Notes under the pieces: model-generated
What the model was told of the DNA's origin: nothing
The model's input: the letters and a program-made list of their open reading frames with translations, nothing else
Databases searched by the model: none
Translations under genes and position numbers: made by a program
In this document: positions 1 to 6,477 of the stretch, piece after piece
How the letters are laid out: every line of letters starts with the position of its first letter
Numbering within the stretch: position 1 is the first letter of the stretch
NCBI GenBank assembly: GCA_016650185.1
Contig: JAENWE010000127.1
Span: forward strand, 1-9,273
DNA length: 9,273 bases
Direction: 5' to 3'
DNA from: Vicinamibacteria bacterium
Lineage (GTDB): Bacteria > Acidobacteriota > Vicinamibacteria > Fen-336 > JAGNNV01

Positions 1-273
1 CACCCGGCCCGAAATGATGATCGAGCGGGCTGACACCGTGGCCTTCACATGCCCAGTTTCGCCGATCTCCACCTCGCTGGTGGACTTGATCTCTCCTTCT
101 ACCTTGCCAAGGATCAGCAGAGGTTCGTCGCTGTCGACTCGGCCGACATAGCGGGTCTTCTCGCCCATGACCGTGCTTTTTCCCGCCGGCTTGGGCGGGA
201 CGGGCGGCTCCACAGGGACGACGCGGGCGGGTTCTCGAGTGGGGCGGGGGTCGGGTTTGCCGAAAAGGCCCAT
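1..273 (-). CDS. Bactofilin (polymer-forming cytoskeletal protein), N-terminal part, cut by window edge
   Basis: Bactofilins polymerise without nucleotides into filaments or patches, usually at the inner face of the membrane, that localise cell-shape or cell-wall enzymes. The 91 visible residues begin MGLFGKPDPR, pass through a proline-rich unstructured stretch (residues 8-30), then enter the repeat region. GKSTVMGEKTRYVG (about 31-44) and LILGKVEGEIKS (about 53-64) are followed by VEIGETGHVKATVSARSIII (about 68-87), the spaced small-residue/hydrophobic pattern of the right-handed beta-helix core of this family. The frame is open to base 1, so most of the core and the C-terminus lie outside. 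The start at 273 is backed by a GGAG ribosome binding site (complement of 279-282) five bases upstream. The short hydrophobic MGLF N-terminus could contact the membrane, as proposed for other bactofilins; this is inference. The gene is divergent from gabD, with no evident functional link. Confidence 0.85.
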   Translation of the reverse strand, partial: MGLFGKPDPRPTREPARVVPVEPPVPPKPAGKSTVMGEKTRYVGRVDSDEPLLILGKVEGEIKSTSEVEIGETGHVKATVSARSIIISGRV

Positions 274-278
274 TTTTT

Positions 279-333
279 CTCCGGATCAGGGAAGGGTAAG
301 CGCACAGTTTAAGGCCTTCCGTTCGTCTGATCC
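279..333 (-). promoter_or_regulatory. Possible 5'-UTR hairpin next to the bactofilin ribosome binding site
   Basis: Read on the minus strand, GGATCAG (333-327) and GGAAGG (320-315) can pair with CCTTCC (295-290) and CTGATCC (289-283), which are contiguous. This gives 13 base pairs with a six-base bulge (326-321) on one side and a 19-base loop (314-296). The foot of the stem directly abuts the GGAG ribosome binding site (282-279). Whether it is transcribed is unknown: the only -10-like hexamer I see (TAAACT, complement of 306-311) lies in the loop, and a start there would leave out the 5' arm. If transcribed, the stem could affect ribosome access. The same dyad in DNA could instead be a protein-binding site. 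Confidence 0.35.
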
Positions 334-376
334 TTCGGGGGGTAGTGGGCCTCCTGAGCCGCCCTCGGGCAGCGGC

Positions 377-389
377 TACAATCAGCGAC
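377..389 (+). promoter_or_regulatory. Putative gabD promoter -10 box placed for a leaderless transcript
   Basis: TACAAT (377-382) matches the sigma-70-type -10 consensus at five of six positions and ends seven bases before the ATG at 390. Transcription would therefore begin at or next to the start codon. No Shine-Dalgarno sequence precedes the ATG, which fits a leaderless mRNA. A -35 element 17 bases upstream would be CTGAGC (354-359), which is weak. Confidence 0.45.
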
Positions 390-1856
390 ATGTTTGATCT
401 GAGCGATTCTTCACTTCTGCGAACGCAGGCGTATGTCGGGGGCCGGTGGATTGGAGCCAACTCCGGGGCGATCACGGTCATCACGAACCCGGCCACCCTA
501 AGGCAGATCGTCATGGTCCCCGACATGGGCGCCGTCGAGACGCGGCGGGCCATCGACGCCGCGACCGAGGCCTTCGGGGCGTGGCGCCGGCGTGCCGCCA
601 AGGATCGCGCGAATCTGCTGCGCCGATGGTTTGACCTGATCATGGCCAACCAGGACGACCTGGCCCTGATCCTCACCAGCGAACAGGGCAAGCCGCTGAC
701 CGAGGCGAAAGGCGAGATTGCCTACGGCGCGTCGTTCATCGAGTGGTTCGCCGAAGAGGCCAAGCGTGTCTATGGTGAGACCATCCCCGCGACCACCGCC
801 GACAAGCGGATCCAGGTGAGAAAGGAGCCGATAGGAGTCTGCGCCGCCATCACTCCGTGGAACTTTCCCACCGCCATGATCACCCGCAAGGTGGGGCCGG
901 CGCTCGCGGCGGGTTGCACCCTGGTCCTGAAGCCGGCGATGCAGACGCCGTTGTCCGCGCTGGCTCTGGCGACGCTCGCCGATCGCGCGGGAATCCCCCC
1001 GGGAGTCTTCAACGTCGTGACCGGCGACGCATTGGCCATCGGGGGTGAGATGACCTCGAACCCGAAGGTGCGGAAACTGACCTTCACCGGCTCCACTCGG
1101 ACCGGCAAGCTCCTGATGAAGCAATGCGCCGATACGGTCAAGAAAGTGTCGATGGAACTTGGCGGCAACGCTCCCTTCATCGTCTTCGATGATGCCGATC
1201 TCGACGCCGCCGTCGCGGGCGCCATGGCCTCGAAGTATCGGAACAGCGGCCAGACCTGCGTGTGCGCGAATCGGTTTCTGGTTCAAGATGGCGTCTACGA
1301 CTCGTTCCTGGCGAAGCTTGCCGTGAAGGTGGCCGCCCTGGTCGTCGGGAGCGGGGTTGACCAAGGCGTCGAACAGGGACCGTTGATCGATGAGAACGCG
1401 GTTCGCAAGGTCGAGACACATATCGCGGACGCGGTGGCGAAAGGCGGTCGCGTGATCGCGGGAGGAAAGCGGCATCCACTCGGCGGCACGTTCTTCGAGC
1501 CGACTTTGATCGCAGACGCTCTTCCTGAAATGCTGCTGGCTCGCGAAGAGACGTTCGGGCCGGTGGCTCCTCTGTTCAGGTTCAAGACCGAGGCCGAAGC
1601 CCTTCAGATGGCGAATGACACCGAATTCGGTCTCGCCGCTTACTTCTACGCCCGCGATGTAGGACGAGTGTTTCGAGTCAGCGAGGCGCTCGAATACGGC
1701 ATTGTCGGCGTCAACACCGGGATGATTTCCACTGAGGTGGCTCCGTTCGGCGGGATGAAAGAGTCGGGCATCGGCCGAGAAGGATCGAGGCACGGGATCG
1801 ATGAGTATCTGGAAATGAAATACATCTGCCACGGCGGGATCGAGGCGGCGCGGTAG
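390..1856 (+). CDS. gabD: NAD(P)-dependent succinate-semialdehyde dehydrogenase
   Basis: Oxidises succinate semialdehyde to succinate, the last step of 4-aminobutyrate (GABA) breakdown, in the cytoplasm. The 488-residue product follows E. coli GabD closely along its whole length and has the family's usual size. Visible motifs are PWNF (157-160), LKPA (180-183), FTGSTRTGK (232-240) in the cofactor-binding fold, MELGGN (255-260) with general base Glu256, and GQTCVCANR (287-295) with catalytic Cys290. The second cysteine, Cys292, matches the pair that acts as a redox switch in some SSADHs. EETFGP (386-391) and the C-terminal APFGGMKESGIGREGS are also typical. An in-frame ATG at 345 would add 15 residues (MGLLSRPRAAATISD) unlike the family, whereas MFDLSDSSLLRTQAYVGGRW aligns with the E. 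coli N-terminus, so I chose 390. No transaminase or GABA permease gene is nearby, so the in vivo aldehyde is uncertain. The 78-base gap to the next gene allows co-transcription. Confidence 0.93.
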   Translation: MFDLSDSSLLRTQAYVGGRWIGANSGAITVITNPATLRQIVMVPDMGAVETRRAIDAATEAFGAWRRRAAKDRANLLRRWFDLIMANQDDLALILTSEQGKPLTEAKGEIAYGASFIEWFAEEAKRVYGETIPATTADKRIQVRKEPIGVCAAITPWNFPTAMITRKVGPALAAGCTLVLKPAMQTPLSALALATLADRAGIPPGVFNVVTGDALAIGGEMTSNPKVRKLTFTGSTRTGKLLMKQCADTVKKVSMELGGNAPFIVFDDADLDAAVAGAMASKYRNSGQTCVCANRFLVQDGVYDSFLAKLAVKVAALVVGSGVDQGVEQGPLIDENAVRKVETHIADAVAKGGRVIAGGKRHPLGGTFFEPTLIADALPEMLLAREETFGPVAPLFRFKTEAEALQMANDTEFGLAAYFYARDVGRVFRVSEALEYGIVGVNTGMISTEVAPFGGMKESGIGREGSRHGIDEYLEMKYICHGGIEAAR

Positions 1857-1881
1857 GCTGACCCTGGTTGCAGTTTGTTGC

Positions 1882-1900
1882 CAGCGCCGCCAGGGCGCTG
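1882..1900 (+). other. Seven-base-pair hairpin between gabD and the SDR gene
   Basis: CAGCGCC (1882-1888) and GGCGCTG (1894-1900) are perfect complements around a five-base loop, in the 78-base spacer between the two genes. No T-run follows, so it is not a standard intrinsic terminator. It may weaken read-through, protect an mRNA end, or be chance in GC-rich DNA. Confidence 0.35.
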
Positions 1901-1921
1901 CGCCAGCGTCTCTGCATTCGT

Positions 1922-1929
1922 CGAGGGAG
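1922..1929 (+). promoter_or_regulatory. Ribosome binding site that fixes the SDR start
   Basis: The GAGGGAG stretch lies five bases before the ATG at 1935. The in-frame ATG at 1875 has no comparable site and would add 20 residues that do not look like this family, so this motif decides the start. Its strength contrasts with the absent Shine-Dalgarno of gabD just upstream. Confidence 0.6.
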
Positions 1930-1934
1930 TCCCG

Positions 1935-2867
1935 ATGTCGCTTTATTCAATGCTCAAGGCCAAGGGCCCGAACGGTTTTGGTTACGGTTCGACCGCGGAG
2001 GACGTGACCGCCGGGCTTTCGCTCGCCGGGAAGACTTTCCTCGTCACCGGGTGCAATTCAGGGTTGGGCCTCGAAACCGCACGCGTGCTCGCGCTGCGCG
2101 GCGGGCGCATCTTCGGCACGGCGCGCACCACGGAAAAGGCGACCACGGCGCTGGCGCCCCTAGGCGGAAACACTCTTGGATTCGAGTGCGAGCTCTCCGA
2201 TCCGGCTTCGGTGCGCGGTTCCGTCAAAGCAGTGGTCAGCGCGCTGAAGGGCTCGAAGATCGACGCTCTGATCTGCAACGCTGGGATCATGGCCCTTCCC
2301 GAACTCAAGCAGGCGTTTGGCCTGGAGCTTCAGTTCTTCACGAACCATATCGGCCATTTTCTGCTCGTGACCGGACTTCTCAATCAACTGGCGCTCGCCG
2401 ATGAAGGTCGCGTGGTCATGCTCAGCAGTGCGGCGCACAAACAGGCGCCTAAGGGTGGGATCGAGTTCGACAACCTTGCGGGCGAGCGCGACTACGCGGC
2501 CTGGAAGGCCTATGGACAATCCAAGATGGCCAATCTTCTCTTCGCGAAAGAGCTGGCCCGCCGGTTCGAAGGCACGAAGAAGACCGCGAATTCGGTTCAC
2601 CCGGGCGTGATCTTCACCAATCTGAGCCGGCACATGAATCCGCTGGTTCGGTTCGCCTTCGGCCTGGGCGAACGCCTTCTGTTGAAGAGCGCAGGCGAGG
2701 GATCCGCGACCACGTGCTACGTGGCCGTGCATCCTGGAGCGGCCGCGATCTCGGGCAAGTTCTTTGCGGACTGCAACGTGACCGAGCCCAGAGCAGACGG
2801 CAGCGATGCCGAGACTGCGAAGAAGCTCTGGGCGGCTAGCGAGGAGATCGTCGCCCGCTTGCCCTGA
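1935..2867 (+). CDS. Short-chain dehydrogenase/reductase, retinol dehydrogenase/WWOX-like
   Basis: NAD(P)-dependent oxidoreductase of the classical SDR superfamily, cytoplasmic, 310 residues. A roughly 30-residue N-terminal extension precedes the Rossmann fold. The glycine-rich cofactor motif is TGCNSGLG (38-45), the structural NAG is at 115-117, the catalytic serine lies in MLSSAAH (Ser164 or Ser165), and YGQSK (193-197) supplies the catalytic Tyr193 and Lys197. NSVHPGVIFTNL (219-230) is the usual post-catalytic proline loop. The N-terminal extension and the C-terminal tail (SGKFFADCNVTEP, then an Ala/Glu-rich helix) resemble the retinol dehydrogenase/WW-domain oxidoreductase-like bacterial group. 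The substrate cannot be deduced; a hydrophobic alcohol, aldehyde or ketone is a guess from the group. It follows gabD by 78 bases and may share its transcript. It ends seven bases before the stop codon of the convergent receptor gene. Confidence 0.88.
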   Translation: MSLYSMLKAKGPNGFGYGSTAEDVTAGLSLAGKTFLVTGCNSGLGLETARVLALRGGRIFGTARTTEKATTALAPLGGNTLGFECELSDPASVRGSVKAVVSALKGSKIDALICNAGIMALPELKQAFGLELQFFTNHIGHFLLVTGLLNQLALADEGRVVMLSSAAHKQAPKGGIEFDNLAGERDYAAWKAYGQSKMANLLFAKELARRFEGTKKTANSVHPGVIFTNLSRHMNPLVRFAFGLGERLLLKSAGEGSATTCYVAVHPGAAAISGKFFADCNVTEPRADGSDAETAKKLWAASEEIVARLP

Positions 2868-2878
2868 CCCGGGGTCAG
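2864..2878. repeat. Perfect dyad carrying both convergent stop codons
   Basis: CTGACCC (2864-2870) and GGGTCAG (2872-2878) are perfect inverted repeats around one central G. The TGA stop of the plus-strand SDR gene (2865-2867) is in the left arm and the TGA stop of the minus-strand receptor gene (2877-2875) is in the right arm. RNA from either strand could form only a short stem of about five base pairs, and no T-run follows, so I do not call it a terminator. Confidence 0.5.
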
Positions 2879-5025
2879 AAAGCCAGGGTCACCCCGAGCT
2901 CGATTCTGCGGCCGGGGTCGGTGAGGATCGGCTGAGCGAAAAGCGGCGAGCCGAACACTGTGCAGACCGCGATCGGGTTCGTGCGGTTGAGTGCGTTGAA
3001 AGCCTGTAAGAAGACGCTGAGGCGATAACGCTGAGGATTTCCCGGGTCGGACGTGTCCGGCACCCCGCCCCCATCGCCCACACGGATCACTCGCATGCCT
3101 TCGCCGGGACGTGGTGGCCGCGCCCCGCCGAAGCTCTTCGCCCAACCGATGCGGAAGTCCACGTTGATCCGGCTGGGGGCTACACCGGTGTTGCGAGTGA
3201 CGCCTTCGGGCCGGTCATTGAACAGAGTGTCGCCGTTGTCGTCTCGTCCGGTGGTGATGTCGAAAGGCTTCCCCGATTCGGCGAAGATCAAAGCGCCGAG
3301 GCTGATCGCCTTCGCCGGCCTCAGGCTCAGGAGACCGAAGACCCGGTGCCGGGCGTCGGTCAACGCTCGGCCCCACTCGTCGCCGATCCGGCCTTCGTCC
3401 GCGGGGAGGGACAAGGCCCCATCCGCCTGGTTCCTCGCACTTTGCCAGAGATAGCCCGCGAAGAAGCCGCCGCGCGAGCCGGGCGAGGGCATGAGGTTCA
3501 AACGAACGTCCGCCGTGTGGCGAGTTGACTTCGCCGTCGCCTCGATCTCGCGGACGCTGAGGTTGCTCCCCGCGACCGAGCGGTTGCGGCTACGCAGTTC
3601 GCGGCGGCCGCGCTGATGGGTGTAGTCGGCGGTCAGTCGGATCTGGTCCGTGACATTGCGTTCGATGCCGACCGATGTGCGCAGGGTGCGGGGAAGGCTG
3701 AGATCGGGGCTTGCCAGAATGCGGGTCGAGCGCGATGAGGCTGCGCTTTCGGCCACCCGCGGGTCGGGCCAGGACGGGTTCACGAGGAGCGTCTCGATTT
3801 CGCGCTGGCCGTCGAGTCTGAGGCTCTGCTCGTAGATGTCCGGCGCATACCAGTCGAAGAAACGTCCGGCCCCGGCACGGAGCTTGGTTCGGGCGCCGAG
3901 CGAATAGGTGAGACTGGCGCGCGGGGCCAGATTGAACAATCCCTCGGCCTGCGATTGTCCTTCGACGCGCAGGCCCAGGGAGACCGTCAATTTCGGCGAG
4001 ATCCTGGCCTCATCCTGAATGTAGAAGCCCATCTGCCGCAACCCGTACTCCACTCTCGGATCGCCGGCGCGCTGAGTGAAGAGCGACGGACGTCCGGCCT
4101 CGTAGCTGGGCAGATCGGCGAACGTAAAGGACCCCAAAGCGTTGCGCTGCTCGTCGGTTTTGACCGAGATGTCGCGGAGCAGCAGGCCGAATCGAAGCGC
4201 GTGTTTCTTGCCCGCCGACAGATCGAAGTTCGCCGCCAGTTCCAGATCCTTGAGCGAGCGGCCTCCGGTCACGCCGGCGCCGCCCGCGCCGAATGCCCCC
4301 ATCACGCGCAGGGAAGGCGACGGATCGTTCGGGGTGAAGTCGATCGACTCGAACCGGCCCTGGAATCGCGCCTCCGAAGCGACCTTGCCGAACAGCACGC
4401 CGTTGTCGGCGAGGCTCGCCGTGGTCTCGCGTCGATTCTGGGCGAAGCCGCGCTCGGGCAGGTCGATTCCCCCGACTCCCAATCCCGCTTCGTTCCGCGA
4501 GAGCGATGCGAACTCGGCCCGGAGGGTATGGGATTTCGCCCAGCCGTGCTCGATCCGCGCGCTCAGGTCGAGCCGGTCGGTGCTGGAGTCGGCGAGTTGA
4601 GACACGCCGCCGGACAGAGTCTCGGCGCGAACCGTGCGCGCGGTATCGGTCATGCGGCCCTCGGCCGAAAGCGAGAGCGATGTCCGATCCTTCAGAAGCG
4701 GTCCGGCCAGATCGAAGCCGAAACGCTGATAGGAATCGGGAACCCGGGAGGGCGCGAGGGGCGAGCGCGAATTGAGCGATTCGTCCCGGAAGCCCGACTG
4801 CACGGTCCGGCTCCACCCACCGAGGCCGGGCTTGGTCTGCACGTCGATGAACACCGGCTGGGATTCGTGGAACTCCGCTGCGTAAGGGTTCATGACGAAA
4901 CGGATCCGGCGGATCTGCGCCTTGGGTGGCAACCGTCCGGCGGAAAAGCCGTTCACCCGCGTCGCGGCTTGCGGCCCGGCGATCGCGCGGATCGCGGCTT
5001 CGAACTCATCCGGGTCATCGGGCAT
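2875..5025 (-). CDS. Oar-like TonB-dependent receptor, plug and beta-barrel portion, downstream of an in-frame amber codon
   Basis: This is the C-terminal part of an outer-membrane receptor of the Oar-like type (carboxypeptidase-regulatory-like domain, plug, 22-strand barrel) used for TonB-energised uptake or export. From the first internal ATG it has 716 residues, but the frame is open back to 5106, adding 27 more (beginning DVSVAPDEDRP). Recognisable parts are the plug-like NGFSAGRLPPKAQIRRI (about 25-41), the NPYAAEF and DESLNSR segments, then aromatic-rich barrel strands. Near the C-terminus come DDNGDTLFNDRP (from 595) and FNALNRTNP, with a terminal phenylalanine (GVTLAF) as expected for Bam-assembled barrels. 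The ATG at 5025 lacks a well-placed ribosome binding site, and a protein started there would have no signal peptide. The frame matches that of the upstream fragment at 5412-5110, so the two are halves of one gene. Substrate unknown. Either the gene is recently inactivated, or the amber codon is read through, or the base is an error. Confidence 0.85.
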   Translation of the reverse strand: MPDDPDEFEAAIRAIAGPQAATRVNGFSAGRLPPKAQIRRIRFVMNPYAAEFHESQPVFIDVQTKPGLGGWSRTVQSGFRDESLNSRSPLAPSRVPDSYQRFGFDLAGPLLKDRTSLSLSAEGRMTDTARTVRAETLSGGVSQLADSSTDRLDLSARIEHGWAKSHTLRAEFASLSRNEAGLGVGGIDLPERGFAQNRRETTASLADNGVLFGKVASEARFQGRFESIDFTPNDPSPSLRVMGAFGAGGAGVTGGRSLKDLELAANFDLSAGKKHALRFGLLLRDISVKTDEQRNALGSFTFADLPSYEAGRPSLFTQRAGDPRVEYGLRQMGFYIQDEARISPKLTVSLGLRVEGQSQAEGLFNLAPRASLTYSLGARTKLRAGAGRFFDWYAPDIYEQSLRLDGQREIETLLVNPSWPDPRVAESAASSRSTRILASPDLSLPRTLRTSVGIERNVTDQIRLTADYTHQRGRRELRSRNRSVAGSNLSVREIEATAKSTRHTADVRLNLMPSPGSRGGFFAGYLWQSARNQADGALSLPADEGRIGDEWGRALTDARHRVFGLLSLRPAKAISLGALIFAESGKPFDITTGRDDNGDTLFNDRPEGVTRNTGVAPSRINVDFRIGWAKSFGGARPPRPGEGMRVIRVGDGGGVPDTSDPGNPQRYRLSVFLQAFNALNRTNPIAVCTVFGSPLFAQPILTDPGRRIELGVTLAF

Positions 5026-5106
5026 GCCGGCGAGATCGGCCTCGGTGAGCGTCGTCCGGTGTCCCGATGATCCGGGCCGGTCTTCGTCCGGCGCGACCGA
5101 TACGTC

Positions 5107-5109
5107 CTA
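5107..5109 (-). other. In-frame amber (TAG) codon splitting the receptor gene
   Basis: On the minus strand the frame reads GTC CTC TAG GAC GTA (V L stop D V) and continues open for 743 codons to the TGA at 2877-2875. No base is gained or lost, so this is a nonsense codon and not a frameshift. It falls in the linker between the carboxypeptidase-regulatory-like domain and the plug. One substitution from CAG, GAG or AAG would produce it. Confidence 0.85.
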
Positions 5110-5412
5110 GAGGACTCTGGCGAGTTTTAGCTTCGCCTCCACGCGGCCCTGGCCGCCGCGAACCCTCACCTTCTTTTCCCAGGGTTCGAAGCCCTGGATC
5201 GTGACGCGGAAGCGATGCTCGCCACTCTCGACTCCCGGCACCACGGCTTCGCCCCGAGGACCGGTGACGGCCGAAAGAACCTGGGCGGAACCCGGATCGA
5301 CCTCGACGGTCGCTCCGGGAATACGCGCGCCCGAAGGGTCGACCACGGTGATCGAGACATCGAACAAGGGTGCGGCCGCGAGTGCGGCAAGGAGGAGGGA
5401 AGTGGCGAGCAT
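5107..5412 (-). CDS. Signal peptide and carboxypeptidase-regulatory-like domain of the Oar-like receptor, ended by an amber codon
   Basis: A 101-residue exported fragment. Residues 1-14 (MLATSLLLAALAAA) form a signal peptide with an Ala-rich cleavage region. Residues 16-95 form one carboxypeptidase-regulatory-like/beta-sandwich domain: FDVSITVVDPSGARIPGATV, then TGPRGEAVVPGVESGEHRF and IQGFEPWEKKVRV. This domain normally opens Oar-like TonB-dependent receptors and sits in the periplasm ahead of the plug. Here translation stops after KLKLARVL at a TAG, although the plug and barrel follow at once in the same frame. The start at 5412 has a GGAG (complement of 5425-5428) 12 bases upstream, rather far. 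It lies 17 bases after the stop of the LolA-like gene, so the two are probably one operon. Alone it would be a small free periplasmic domain with no evident job; a truncated product is more likely. Confidence 0.85.
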   Translation of the reverse strand: MLATSLLLAALAAAPLFDVSITVVDPSGARIPGATVEVDPGSAQVLSAVTGPRGEAVVPGVESGEHRFRVTIQGFEPWEKKVRVRGGQGRVEAKLKLARVL

Positions 5413-5429
5413 CTTCGTTCAGGTCTCCG

Positions 5430-6356
5430 TTAGCGCTTCTTGAAGTGATCGGCCCCGAAAGCGGGGTTGATCTTGACCTTCTGAACGGTCCACTCTTCGG
5501 TTTGGCCGTCCTGCACCTTGATGGTGATCGCGTGAGGGAAGGAGATGCCGTTTGCGGTCTTGTAATCGGAGAGGAACATCCGCGCCTCCTTCATCTCCGC
5601 AGTCCCCGAGGGCGCGCCCGGATTCCCCTCGTGACTACCCGAGCTCGGGGCCGCGATATCGGTATGACCCGCGGCAATCGGCCTCGCTCCCGGACCTTCC
5701 CGCCGCATGGTCATGCGCCGGGCCGCCTCCTGGTACACGATCATCATGGGTCGTGCGGTCTTCTCATCGAGGTAGAGGGAGCCTTCGAAGCCGCCAGGCC
5801 CCTTCACCTCCAGGACCTCGGCCCTGCCGTCGGGCGATTCCACGATTCCGCCGTACTTGAACTCGATCCCGGGGACACCGGACCCGGAGAGCAGGGCGAT
5901 GGACAGGCGGGTCAGGTCTTTTTCGAGCCGGGGACGAAGTTGTGTCGGATCGCTCCCCGCGGTCCGGATCATCACCGGCCCGGAGGGCGCCGAGAGAGGT
6001 CCGCTCCATTGCGCCTCGCCGTCGATCGCCGAGCCGATGGAGATGGGAGGGAAGCCTGGCATGGGCGAGAAGGAGTCGACGAAGAGGTAATGCGACGGTC
6101 CTCCGATGTCGAGCTTGATGTCGCCCGACATGTCCGAGCCCGGTTGCGACCCTTCGCCGGGCAGCACGCGTCGCATGTCGGCCTCCACGGTCAGGCCCTT
6201 GACCGCGGCCAGTTTGTCTTCACCGCCGAGCGCCTGCCGAAGTCTGGCCAGCAGCGCGGCGGTCTTGGTTTCGTTGCCATCGGCCCCTACGAAGCCCGCG
6301 GTGGCCAGGGCGAGCAGGGCGGCAGCGGCGATGTCCTGGATCTGTCGTTTCTTCAT
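5430..6356 (-). CDS. Exported protein of unknown function, LolA/outer-membrane-lipoprotein-sorting-like
   Basis: I do not recognise a characterised homologue. The 308 residues start with a signal peptide (MKKRQIQDIAAAALLALATA, cleavage near residue 25, GFVGA-DG) without a lipobox cysteine, so a soluble periplasmic protein is likely. The mature N-terminus has a helix, LLARLRQALGGEDKLAAVKG (35-54), followed by alternating beta-strand patterns. The C-terminus (FLSDYKTANGISFPHAI, 261-277; EEWTVQKVKINPAF, 287-300; then ADHFKK) resembles proteins with a half-barrel LolA/LolB-like fold. A low-complexity Gly/Pro/Ser insert (about 220-252) interrupts the strands. The start is supported by AGGAG (complement of 6369-6373), 12 bases upstream. 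It is the first gene of the unit leading into the receptor, so a role beside the receptor, such as binding its ligand or helping a lipid or lipoprotein reach the outer membrane, is inferred from position and fold only. Confidence 0.75.
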   Translation of the reverse strand: MKKRQIQDIAAAALLALATAGFVGADGNETKTAALLARLRQALGGEDKLAAVKGLTVEADMRRVLPGEGSQPGSDMSGDIKLDIGGPSHYLFVDSFSPMPGFPPISIGSAIDGEAQWSGPLSAPSGPVMIRTAGSDPTQLRPRLEKDLTRLSIALLSGSGVPGIEFKYGGIVESPDGRAEVLEVKGPGGFEGSLYLDEKTARPMMIVYQEAARRMTMRREGPGARPIAAGHTDIAAPSSGSHEGNPGAPSGTAEMKEARMFLSDYKTANGISFPHAITIKVQDGQTEEWTVQKVKINPAFGADHFKKR

Positions 6357-6396
6357 TTTGTTCTTGATCTCCTGTTGGAAAATGAGCGTTCGAAGG

Positions 6397-6429
6397 TATG
6401 TACGGGCGAGCGCTCTGTGCAGTCGTCAA
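6397..6429 (-). promoter_or_regulatory. Possible promoter of the LolA-like/receptor operon
   Basis: On the minus strand, TTGACG (complement of 6424-6429) is a good -35 hexamer and TACATA (complement of 6397-6402) a fair -10 hexamer. The 21-base spacer between them is too long for unaided sigma-70 use. The -35 overlaps the first half-site of the direct-repeat array, which fits a promoter that depends on the adjacent regulator. Predicted leader about 35 bases. Confidence 0.3.
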
Positions 6430-6466
6430 GAGGTGTAAGGGGTTCGTAAAGAACCTGTAAAACGGA
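6424..6466. promoter_or_regulatory. Direct-repeat operator array, probable OmpR/PhoB-type regulator site
   Basis: Four similar half-sites lie head to tail: CGTCAAGAGG (6424), TGTAAGGGGTT (6434), CGTAAAGAACC (6445) and TGTAAAACGGA (6456). The GT(A/C)A cores start at 6425, 6435, 6446 and 6457, spaced 10, 11 and 11 bases. Tandem half-sites at 11-base period are typical of OmpR/PhoB winged-helix response regulators, one of which is encoded at 8345-9040. The array lies in the divergent spacer upstream of both the kinase/regulator operon and the LolA-like/receptor operon. A second symmetry, GGTTC-GTAAA-GAACC (6441-6455), overlaps it. Binding by the local regulator is inferred. Confidence 0.55.
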
Positions 6467-6477
6467 GGATGGGACCC

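Noticed and set aside
311..318. AAGGCCTT palindrome as a separate operator
   Set aside because: Eight bases in GC-rich DNA is expected by chance, and it overlaps the arm of the larger hairpin already reported.
345..389. Upstream ATG as gabD start
   Set aside because: It adds 15 residues not found in the family and lies upstream of the TACAAT box; the ATG at 390 matches the E. coli GabD N-terminus.
498..1832. Long open frame on the minus strand opposite gabD
   Set aside because: The plus strand here encodes a full-length GabD with all catalytic motifs; the opposite frame has no recognisable domain and is a by-product of GC-rich codon use.
3955..5070. Long plus-strand open frame opposite the receptor gene
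   Set aside because: Its product is Arg/Gly/Glu-rich without domain patterns, while the minus strand shows clear Oar-like receptor motifs.
5026..5109. The two receptor pieces as two independent genes
   Set aside because: They share one frame, the downstream piece would lack a signal peptide and a placed ribosome binding site, and each holds only part of the usual domain order.
5370..6449. Long plus-strand open frame opposite the LolA-like gene
   Set aside because: The minus strand has a signal peptide, a ribosome binding site and a LolA-like C-terminus; the plus-strand product has no such features.
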